DNA from: Niveibacterium umoris
GTDB taxonomy: Bacteria > Pseudomonadota > Gammaproteobacteria > Burkholderiales > Rhodocyclaceae
Direction of reading: 5' to 3'
Assembly: GCF_014197015.1 (NCBI RefSeq)
Contig: NZ_JACIET010000003.1
Location: 155,505 to 219,504, forward strand
DNA length: 64,000 nucleotides
In this document: positions 55,172 to 61,967 of the stretch, piece after piece
Layout of the letters: each line of letters begins with the position of its first letter
Position numbering within the stretch: position 1 is the stretch's first letter
The notes under the pieces: generated by a model
Databases searched by the model: none
What the model was told of the DNA's origin: nothing
Seen by the model: the letters and a program-made list of their open reading frames with translations, nothing else
Position numbers and translations under genes: made by a program

Positions 55172-55684
55172 ATGATCAACCGCTTCTCGCAACGCCAGCG
55201 CTTTTCTGCGATTGCCCTGTTCTGTTTTGCCCTGATCGGGGTCGGCCTGATCCTGCAAGTCCTCAAACACGTGCAGCCTTGCCCGATGTGCATCATGCAG
55301 CGTTACGCCTTCGTAGCCGCGGGCGCGCTGGCAGTGCTCGGCGCGCTGCACAACCCGCTTGGCCGCGGCGGGCAGATCTATGCGGCACTGATCAGCCTGA
55401 CCGCGCTGACGGGCGCCGGCATCGGCGCACGCCAGAGCTGGCTGCAGTGGTTCCCGCCGCAGTTTGTCGAATGCGGGCCTGACCTTGAGTTCATGATGAA
55501 CAGCTTCCCGATCGCGCAGGCTTTGCCGATGATCTTCCAGGGTAGCGGCGACTGCGCGAAAGTGGACTGGACCTTTCTCGGTCTCTCGATTGCCAACCTC
55601 GCGGTAATCGGTTTCACCGTGGTGCTCGGCATCGCGCTGTCGGTGGTGCTGCAGCGTCGCGAACGCAAACGCTTCGCGCGCTGA
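55172..55684 (+). CDS. dsbB: disulfide bond formation protein B
   Basis: A 170-residue inner-membrane quinone oxidoreductase with four membrane helices that reoxidises DsbA. Both active-site Cys pairs are present: CPMC (37, 40) in the first periplasmic loop, and the ECGPDLEF...GDCAKVDW pair in the second. The conserved QR motif after the first pair (MQRYAF) is also there. It stands alone on the plus strand between ybiB and an exported protein gene, with no dsbA nearby. Confidence 0.95.
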   Translation: MINRFSQRQRFSAIALFCFALIGVGLILQVLKHVQPCPMCIMQRYAFVAAGALAVLGALHNPLGRGGQIYAALISLTALTGAGIGARQSWLQWFPPQFVECGPDLEFMMNSFPIAQALPMIFQGSGDCAKVDWTFLGLSIANLAVIGFTVVLGIALSVVLQRRERKRFAR

Positions 55685-55780
55685 GCCGACCACGCCGGGC
55701 TCGGTTCCGGCGCGAATGTTTAACCCGAATCCTGATGCAGCGCCGTTCAAGTGGGTGTCACCACTCACAGGAGCTGCATC

Positions 55781-56539
55781 ATGTCCCGCCCTCATCCCTT
55801 AGCCACCCACGCCGCCCTGCTCGCGCTCGTAGTGCTCGCGAACGGCTGCGCACAGGCAGCCCTGGTCGAACTCGAAGTCGTCGACCGCAGCAGCAATACC
55901 GCGCTCGACACTTACGTCCACCGCGGCACGCGTTTTGTCGCTGGCACGCCGGGTCAGCGGTATGCGCTGCGCCTGAACAACCGAAGCGGTGGCCGCGTGC
56001 TGGTAGTGCTATCCGTCGATGGCGTGAATGTCGTCAGCGGTGAAACCGCCGCCTGGGGTCAGACCGGCTATGTGCTGCCGCCCTGGGGCAGCGCCGAGAT
56101 CGCGGGCTGGCGCAAGAACATGTCGGAGACGGCGGCGTTCTACTTCGCCGCCTTGCCGGAATCCTACGCCGCGCGCACCGGCCGCCCCGACAACGTCGGC
56201 GTGATCGGCGCCGCGGTCTTTCGCGAGCGCTACATTCCGCCGCCAGCCCCGCTCGCGGCCGCTCCCGCTGCCCGCAGCGCGGAAGCCGCCGCGGGCACGA
56301 GCGCCGACCGCGCGATGGCGAAAAAATCCGAACAACTCGGGACAGGGCACGGCGAACGCGAGTACGCCCCAACCGAGTACACCGAGTTCGTGCGCGCGAG
56401 CAGCCGACCGGACGAGGTCGTGCAGATCCGCTATGACAGCTACCCGAACCTGCTCGCCAGCGGCGTGATCGCACGCCCGCGACCCATGCCGCTAGAGCCG
56501 CAAGCCTTTCCCGGCTTCGTGCCGGATCCACGCTATTGA
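55781..56539 (+). CDS. exported protein of unknown function
   Basis: A 252-residue protein I do not recognise. A signal peptide spans 1-27 (AQA-A cleavage). The 120-residue body is beta-rich (LVELEVVDRSSN, RYALRLNNRSGGRVLVVLSVDGVNVVSGE, PPWGSAEIAGWRKN). A low-complexity Ala/Pro linker (about 165-190) and a tail with EREYAPTEYTEFVRASSRPDEV follow. The body resembles a secreted beta-sandwich. ATG 55781 has AGGAG 7 nt upstream. It sits between dsbB and nirB but probably has its own promoter. A strong hairpin at 56585-56619 may end its transcript. Confidence 0.7.
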   Translation: MSRPHPLATHAALLALVVLANGCAQAALVELEVVDRSSNTALDTYVHRGTRFVAGTPGQRYALRLNNRSGGRVLVVLSVDGVNVVSGETAAWGQTGYVLPPWGSAEIAGWRKNMSETAAFYFAALPESYAARTGRPDNVGVIGAAVFRERYIPPPAPLAAAPAARSAEAAAGTSADRAMAKKSEQLGTGHGEREYAPTEYTEFVRASSRPDEVVQIRYDSYPNLLASGVIARPRPMPLEPQAFPGFVPDPRY

Positions 56540-56584
56540 GGCCCGGCACGCGGCCATCCACGAAACACGCCCACATCGCACCAC

Positions 56585-56619
56585 ATCGGCGCATCGGCGC
56601 ACCGCAGCGATGCGCCGAT
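56585..56619 (+). terminator. perfect 12-bp hairpin between the exported protein gene and nirB
   Basis: ATCGGCGCATCG pairs with CGATGCGCCGAT over 12 of 12 bases with an 11-nt loop. Only TTGTCGG follows, so as a Rho-independent terminator it lacks a U-tract. It could be a weak terminator or an mRNA-stabilising structure. Confidence 0.45.
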
Positions 56620-56677
56620 TTGTCGGTGCGCGTGTTCCCGGTAGCACGCATCCCTTTCACCACGGCGAGCCGGCAGC

Positions 56678-56693
56678 AGGCATACGGATTGCT
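56678..56693 (+). promoter_or_regulatory. candidate sigma-54 promoter of nirB operon
   Basis: AGGCAT-ACGGA-TTGCT keeps the invariant GG and GC at 12-nt spacing and the TTGCT of the -12 box. It deviates at two outer bases from TGGCAC. Transcription would start near 56704, leaving a leader of about 200 nt. Confidence 0.5.
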
Positions 56694-56766
56694 AAGGAAA
56701 TTGCGACCGGAACATCCGCTGCATGCCGGGCGCCACCGAAGGCCGCCGCTGCAGTTTCGCGATGAT

Positions 56767-56883
56767 CCACCGCAGGGCCACGACGGCCTTCCGGGTGGCA
56801 AGCGCGGCCAACGACGGCCGCCGCACGGATCAGCGTAGATCCCCACGAACGCAAACACTTTTCTGCATGGCCGCTGGCCGTGC
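56767..56883 (+). ncRNA. putative ANTAR-type antitermination leader of nirB
   Basis: In the leader, a hairpin at 56767-56798 is followed by two hairpins with hexanucleotide loops. P1 at 56804-56821 is GCGGCC/GGCCGC with loop AACGAC. P2 at 56827-56842 is GGATC/GATCC with loop AGCGTA. Both loops have A1 and G4, the recognition code of ANTAR proteins (NasR, NasT, EutV). A terminator-like 8-bp hairpin (56865-56883) then precedes GCGTTTCG, 22 nt before the nirB ATG. CGCACGG (56822-56828) can alternatively pair with CCGTGCG (56878-56884), which competes with P2. Confidence 0.6.
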
Positions 56884-56905
56884 GCGTTTCGTCGAGGGAT
56901 GCAAC

Positions 56906-59350
56906 ATGCGCAAACTCAAACTGGTGATGGTGGGCAACGGCATGGCCGGCTGCCGCACGCTCGAAGAGCTGATCAAGCTCGCACCGGACATGTACGACAT
57001 CACCGTGTTCGGGGCCGAGCCGCACCCGAACTACAACCGCATCCTGCTCTCGCCGGTGCTCGCCGGCGAGATGACCGTGCAGGACATCATCCTCAACGAC
57101 TGGGACTGGTACCGCGACAACGGCATCACCCTGCATGCCGGCAAGACCGTCGCCACCATCGACCGCATCAACCGCAAGGTGATCGCGGACGACGGCACCG
57201 AGGCCGAGTACGACCGCCTGCTGCTCGCAACCGGCTCGACGCCTTTCATCCTGCCGGTGCCGGGCAAGGATCTGCCGGGCGTGATCGCGTATCGCGACAT
57301 CAAGGACACCGACGAGATGATCGACGCCGCGGCGAAGCACAAGCACGCGGTGGTGATCGGCGCCGGCCTGCTCGGCCTGGAGGCGGCCAACGGCCTCGCG
57401 CTGCGCGGCATGGACGTGACCGTGGTGCACATCGGCGAATGGATCATGGAACGCCAGATGGACCCGACCTCGGCGCGCATGCTGCAGAAGGCGCTGGAGG
57501 CGAAGAACATGCAGTTCCGCCTTGCCGCCAGCACGGCCGAGCTGATCGCCGGGGAGTCGGGCCGTGTCGCGGCGGTGAAGTTCAAGGATGGCGAGACGAT
57601 CCCGGCCGATCTGGTCGTGATGGCCGCCGGCATCCGCCCGAATACCGCGCTGGCCGAGAAGGCGGGCCTGCACTGCAACCGCGGCATCGTCGTCAACGAC
57701 ACGCTGCAGACCTACGACCCACGCATCTACGCGGTGGGCGAATGCGCGAACCACCGTGGCACCGCCTACGGCCTCGTCGCACCGCTGTTCGAGCAGGCGA
57801 AGGTATGCGCGAACCACCTCGCGATGTTCGGCATCGGCCGCTACCAGGGCTCGGTGACCTCCACCAAGCTGAAGGTCACCGGCATCGACCTGTTCTCGGC
57901 TGGCGATTTCATGGGCGGCGAAGGCACCGAGGACATCGTGCTGCACGACCCCGGCATGGGCATCTACAAGAAGGTGGTGATCAAGGAGAACAGGATTGTC
58001 GGCGCGGTGATGTACGGCGACACGGCCGACGGCGCCTGGTACTTCCAGCTGATGAAGGATGCGCAGGATGTGCATGACATCCGCGACCACCTGCTGTTCG
58101 GCAAATCGCATCTGGGTGACGTGGGCCACAAGGGCGCCAACAGCGCCGCGAGCCTGCCGGACACGGCGGAGGTATGCGGCTGCAACGGCGTGTGCAAGGG
58201 CACCATCGTCAAGGCGATCAAGACGCAAGGCCTCTTCACGCTGGACGAAGTGCGCAAGCACACCAAGGCATCGAGCTCCTGCGGCTCCTGCACCGGCCTG
58301 GTCGAGCAGATCCTGGCCTCCACCGTGGGTGGCGCCTACACGCCGGCCGACTCGAACAACAAGGCGGTCTGCGGCTGTACCGATCTGTCCCACGGCGAAG
58401 TGCGCAAGGCGATCCGCGACAACAAGCTGCTGACGATTCCGCAGGCGATGCACTTCATGGAGTGGAAAACGCCGAACGGCTGCGCAAGCTGCCGTCCGGC
58501 ACTCAACTACTACCTGATCTCGACCTGGCCGCACGAGGCGCAGGACGACCCGCAGAGCCGCTTCATCAACGAACGCGCTCACGCCAACATCCAGAAGGAC
58601 GGCACCTACTCGGTCGTGCCGCGCATGCTGGGCGGCATCACCACGCCGGACGAACTGCGCGCGATCGCCGACGCCGCCGACAAGTACAAGGTGCCCACGG
58701 TGAAGGTCACTGGCGGCCAGCGTATCGACCTGCTCGGCGTGAAGAAGGAAGACCTGCCGCTGATGTGGGCGGACTTCGCCAAGGCCGGCATGGTCTCCGG
58801 CCACGCCTACGGCAAGTCGATCCGCACGGTGAAGACCTGTGTCGGCGCCGAGCACTGCCGCTTTGGCACGCAGCTCTCGATGAGCATGGGCGTCAAGCTG
58901 GAGAAGATGCTGTTCGGTATGTGGAGCCCGCACAAGGTGAAGCTCGCTGTCTCCGGCTGCCCGCGCAACTGCGCCGAAGCCGGCATCAAGGACGTGGGCG
59001 TGATCGGTGTGGATTCCGGCTACGAGCTCTACGTCGCCGGCAACGGCGGCATCAAGACCGAGGTGGCCGAGTTCTTCGCCAAGGTGAAGACCGACGAGGA
59101 GGTGATGGAGTACTCCGGCGCCTTCCTGCAGCTCTACCGCGAAGAGGGCTACTACCTCGAGCGCACGGTGCACTACGTGCAGCGCGTGGGGCTGGATTAC
59201 GTCAAGAGCAAGGTCGTCGAAGACGCCGCCAACCGCCGCGCGCTGCATGAGCGCCTGCTGTTTGCCCTGCAGGGTTACAAGGACCCGTGGCAGGAACGTA
59301 CCGAGGGTGCGCTCAAGCGGCCCTACATCCCGATTGCCGTCGTCGCGTAA
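56906..59350 (+). CDS. nirB: assimilatory NADH-dependent nitrite reductase large subunit
   Basis: An 814-residue cytoplasmic enzyme that takes electrons from NADH through FAD and iron-sulfur to sirohaem and reduces nitrite to ammonium. Order: FAD/NAD domain (MVGNGMAGCRTLEEL at 9-23; VVIGAGLLGLEAANG), BFD-like [2Fe-2S] segments (VCGCNGVC, CGSCTG, VCGCTDLSHGEV), then the sirohaem/[4Fe-4S] domain with ligands in TCVGAEHCRFG and SGCPRNCAEAG. ATG 56906 is placed by the family N-terminus and GAGGG upstream. The reading frame could extend 61 codons upstream, but that would be leader RNA. Confidence 0.95.
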   Translation: MRKLKLVMVGNGMAGCRTLEELIKLAPDMYDITVFGAEPHPNYNRILLSPVLAGEMTVQDIILNDWDWYRDNGITLHAGKTVATIDRINRKVIADDGTEAEYDRLLLATGSTPFILPVPGKDLPGVIAYRDIKDTDEMIDAAAKHKHAVVIGAGLLGLEAANGLALRGMDVTVVHIGEWIMERQMDPTSARMLQKALEAKNMQFRLAASTAELIAGESGRVAAVKFKDGETIPADLVVMAAGIRPNTALAEKAGLHCNRGIVVNDTLQTYDPRIYAVGECANHRGTAYGLVAPLFEQAKVCANHLAMFGIGRYQGSVTSTKLKVTGIDLFSAGDFMGGEGTEDIVLHDPGMGIYKKVVIKENRIVGAVMYGDTADGAWYFQLMKDAQDVHDIRDHLLFGKSHLGDVGHKGANSAASLPDTAEVCGCNGVCKGTIVKAIKTQGLFTLDEVRKHTKASSSCGSCTGLVEQILASTVGGAYTPADSNNKAVCGCTDLSHGEVRKAIRDNKLLTIPQAMHFMEWKTPNGCASCRPALNYYLISTWPHEAQDDPQSRFINERAHANIQKDGTYSVVPRMLGGITTPDELRAIADAADKYKVPTVKVTGGQRIDLLGVKKEDLPLMWADFAKAGMVSGHAYGKSIRTVKTCVGAEHCRFGTQLSMSMGVKLEKMLFGMWSPHKVKLAVSGCPRNCAEAGIKDVGVIGVDSGYELYVAGNGGIKTEVAEFFAKVKTDEEVMEYSGAFLQLYREEGYYLERTVHYVQRVGLDYVKSKVVEDAANRRALHERLLFALQGYKDPWQERTEGALKRPYIPIAVVA

Positions 59351-59361
59351 GGAGAGCCGCC

Positions 59362-59409
59362 ATGAGCGAATGGGAAGACTGGTTTGAAGGTGACGACGCA
59401 GCCGACTAG
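59362..59409 (+). CDS. 15-codon ORF between nirB and nirD
   Basis: MSEWEDWFEGDDAAD, preceded by AAGGAGAG at ideal distance (7 nt), starts 11 nt past the nirB stop. The peptide is very acidic with two Trp. I know no family for it. It might be a real microprotein, a translational coupler toward nirD, or a fortuitous ORF. The 75 nt between it and nirD contain no other feature. Confidence 0.4.
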   Translation: MSEWEDWFEGDDAAD

Positions 59410-59484
59410 GCCTGCGCCCGTCCCCACCCGAATGCACCGCGCCGCGCGCCCCACGGGCCGTGGCGCCAGAGAGGATCTTCATTC

Positions 59485-59820
59485 ATGAGTACAGCCGTCA
59501 TGGACACAGCAATCGACTGGAAGCGTGTGTGCACGCTCGACGAAATCCCGGTGCTCGGCTCGCGTGTGGTGCGCGGCACCAAGCACGGCGACATCGCGAT
59601 CTTCCGCACCTCGGACGACGAAGTCTTCGCGCTGCACGACAAGTGCCCGCACAAGGGCGGCCCGCTGTCGCAGGGCATCGTGCATGGCAAGACGGTCACC
59701 TGCCCGCTGCACAGCTGGAAGATCGGGCTCGACAGTGGCGAAGCGGTGGCGCCCGATGTGGGCTGCACCCGCCCCTTCGCCGCCAAACTCGAAGACGGCG
59801 TGGTCTGGCTCAACGCCTGA
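59485..59820 (+). CDS. nirD: nitrite reductase small subunit (Rieske type)
   Basis: A 111-residue Rieske-fold protein that partners NirB. Unlike E. coli NirD, which has lost the cluster ligands, this one keeps a full [2Fe-2S] set: CPHKGG and CPLHSW. It can therefore pass electrons itself. The start follows AGAGGATC. It lies in one transcription unit with nirB, 134 nt downstream, and precedes the P-box protein by 21 nt. Confidence 0.93.
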   Translation: MSTAVMDTAIDWKRVCTLDEIPVLGSRVVRGTKHGDIAIFRTSDDEVFALHDKCPHKGGPLSQGIVHGKTVTCPLHSWKIGLDSGEAVAPDVGCTRPFAAKLEDGVVWLNA

Positions 59821-59841
59821 TCGAAAGCGGAGACACGGCAC

Positions 59842-60651
59842 ATGGATCGCACGCGTCGCCACTTGATCATCGCCGCGGCCAGCCTCGCGCCGGCCGCCCT
59901 CCTGTCGAACGCGATGGCCGCCCCCCCGAAGGACAGCGGCCTCTCGATGCTCGAAGCCATCAACCAGGCTGGGCGCCAGCGCATGCTGTCGCAGCGCATG
60001 GCCAAGTGCTACGCACAGCAACTGCTCGGCGTGAAGGTGGATCAAGCGCAGCAGTTGCTCGCAGCGTCGGCCACCCGCTTCGATGAGCAACTCGCGAACC
60101 TGCGCCGCCTCACCGCAGCCAAGGATCGCGCCGAGGCGGCCGCCACCTACGAACAGCTCGCCGCGCTTTGGGGCAGCTACCGCGTAGCCGTCACCGCCGC
60201 ACCGAACGCCGCAGGCCTCGCCACCGTCGCCAAGCTCAACGAGCAGGTGCTCGCCACCGCGCATGAGGGCACGCAGCAGCTTGAAAAGCTGCAGGCGACA
60301 CCGATCGGCACGCTGGTGAACCTCTCCGGCCGGCAGCGGATGCTCTCGCAGCGCATGGCGAAGTTCTATTTCTTCGAACGCGCCGGCCTCAATGCGCCCG
60401 AGACCAACGCCGCCCTGAAGAAGTCGCGTGCCGATTTCATCGCCGCTTTTGCGCAATTGAAGGCCGCACCGCAGAACAGCGCCGAGGTGCGCAACTGGCT
60501 CGCGCTTGCGGACACGCAGTGGCAGTTCTTCGACGAGGCGATTTCGCAAGCCGGCAACTCACGCGAACACGACCAGAACGTCGCGACCACCTCCGAGAAC
60601 ATTCTGGACGCGATGGACAAACTCACCGCGCTCTACACCCAACTGGGCTGA
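59842..60651 (+). CDS. exported PilJ/NIT-type P-box protein, candidate nitrate/nitrite binder
   Basis: A 269-residue protein with a possible twin-arginine signal (DRTRRHLIIAAASLAPA, 1-26). The mature part is all-helical and has two repeats of a PilJ N-terminal domain motif, GRQRMLSQRMAK, at 44-55 and 163-174. The stretch LEAINQAGRQRMLSQRM mirrors the P-box by which NarX and NarQ bind nitrate. No signalling or membrane domain follows, so it is a free periplasmic domain. Between nirD and the nitrate transporter gene it is a good candidate for nitrate or nitrite sensing or capture, which has not been shown. Confidence 0.75.
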   Translation: MDRTRRHLIIAAASLAPAALLSNAMAAPPKDSGLSMLEAINQAGRQRMLSQRMAKCYAQQLLGVKVDQAQQLLAASATRFDEQLANLRRLTAAKDRAEAAATYEQLAALWGSYRVAVTAAPNAAGLATVAKLNEQVLATAHEGTQQLEKLQATPIGTLVNLSGRQRMLSQRMAKFYFFERAGLNAPETNAALKKSRADFIAAFAQLKAAPQNSAEVRNWLALADTQWQFFDEAISQAGNSREHDQNVATTSENILDAMDKLTALYTQLG

Positions 60652-60655
60652 AACG

Positions 60656-61870
60656 ATGAACAAGACCGCATTCCTCAAGGCCGGCCACACGCCCACGCTG
60701 CTCGCCGCCTTCCTGTACTTTGACCTCGCCTTCATGGTGTGGGTGCTGCTCGGCCCGCTCGGTGTGCAGATCGCCAAGGACCTCGCGCTCACGCCTGCGC
60801 AGAAAGGTCTGATGGTCGCCACACCGCTCCTGACCGGCGCCTTCCTGCGCATCGTGATGGGCGTGCTGGTGGACCAGCTCAAGCCCAAGATGGCCGGCGC
60901 GATCGGTCAGGTTGTCGTGATGGGCGCACTGTTCTTCGCATGGCAGCACGGCATCACGAGCTACCACGAAGTGCTGATCCTCGCCGGCTTCCTCGGTGTG
61001 GCCGGTGCCTCCTTCGCCGTCGCGCTGCCGCTGGCCTCGCGCTGGTATCCGCCGGAGCACCAGGGCACCGCGTTAGGCATTGCTGGCGCCGGCAACTCCG
61101 GCACCGTGCTGGCCGCGCTTTTCGCGCCCAGCCTCGCGATGGCCTACGGTTGGACCAACGTGTTCGGGCTGGTGCTGATCCCGCTGTCTATCGTGTTCCT
61201 GTTCTACCTCGCGGTGGCGAAGGACGCGCCGAACTGCCCGCCGCCGAAACCGCTGGCGGACTACCTCGCCGTGCTAAAGGATCGTGACGCCTGGTGGTTC
61301 ATGTTCTTCTACTCGGTCACCTTCGGCGGTTTCTCCGGCCTTGCTTCATCGCTGACGATCTACTTCAACGCACAGTACGGGCTGGACCCGAAGATGGCGG
61401 GCTTCTTCACCGCAGGCTGCGTATTCGCGGGCTCGCTGGTGCGCCCGATCGGCGGCAACGTGGCGGACCGCATCGGCGGCATCAAGAGCCTCACGGTGAT
61501 GTACGCGCTCGCGGCGCTGTTCCTCACCATCGTCAGCTTCGGCATGCCGACGGTCTGGAGTGCTGCAGCGGTGTTCGTCGGTGCAATGCTGGCGCTGGGC
61601 ATGGGCAACGGCGCAGTGTTCCAGCTGGTGCCGCAGCGTTTCCGCAAGGAGATCGGCGTGATGACCGGCCTCGTCGGCATGGCCGGCGGTGTCGGCGGCT
61701 TCTACCTTGCCTCCAGCCTCGGCTACGCCAAGCAGATCACTGGCTCCTATCAGATGGGTTTCCTGATCTTCGCCGGCCTCGCGCTGCTCGCCCTGGCCGG
61801 CCTTACCGGCGTGAAGACCCGCTGGCGTACCACCTGGGGTGCGGCGCACCTCACCGCAGCGCGGATCTGA
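60656..61870 (+). CDS. nitrate/nitrite transporter, MFS NarK/NasA family
   Basis: A 404-residue protein with twelve membrane helices of the nitrate/nitrite porter family, carrying the nitrate signatures GAGNSGTVLAALFAPSLA and a second G-rich motif GMGNGAVFQLVPQRF, plus the family Arg in TGAFLRIVMG. In an assimilation operon it most likely imports nitrate. ATG 60656 lies 4 nt after the P-box gene stop. A strong terminator follows at 61897-61915, so the operon ends here. Confidence 0.92.
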   Translation: MNKTAFLKAGHTPTLLAAFLYFDLAFMVWVLLGPLGVQIAKDLALTPAQKGLMVATPLLTGAFLRIVMGVLVDQLKPKMAGAIGQVVVMGALFFAWQHGITSYHEVLILAGFLGVAGASFAVALPLASRWYPPEHQGTALGIAGAGNSGTVLAALFAPSLAMAYGWTNVFGLVLIPLSIVFLFYLAVAKDAPNCPPPKPLADYLAVLKDRDAWWFMFFYSVTFGGFSGLASSLTIYFNAQYGLDPKMAGFFTAGCVFAGSLVRPIGGNVADRIGGIKSLTVMYALAALFLTIVSFGMPTVWSAAAVFVGAMLALGMGNGAVFQLVPQRFRKEIGVMTGLVGMAGGVGGFYLASSLGYAKQITGSYQMGFLIFAGLALLALAGLTGVKTRWRTTWGAAHLTAARI

Positions 61871-61896
61871 GCGCAGGGGTCATGCCCGAAACTGCC

Positions 61897-61915
61897 CCGG
61901 CCCTAACAGGGCCGG
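61897..61915 (+). terminator. intrinsic terminator of the nir/nitrate transporter operon
   Basis: A perfect 8-bp CCGGCCCT/AGGGCCGG stem with a 3-nt loop is followed by TTTTT. It is 26 nt after the transporter stop. A second stem, GGGGTGC (61922-61928) with GCACCCC (61939-61945), follows and then ATTTTTC. Confidence 0.88.
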
Positions 61916-61967
61916 TTTTTGGGGGTGCTACGATCGTGGCACCCCATTTTTCATCTGTGGAGCAGCC

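Noticed and set aside
56657..59482. 941-residue minus-strand ORF covering nirB
   Set aside because: It is antisense to a certain gene (nirB), has no recognised domain and no ribosome-binding site. GC-rich codon bias keeps the opposite frame open.
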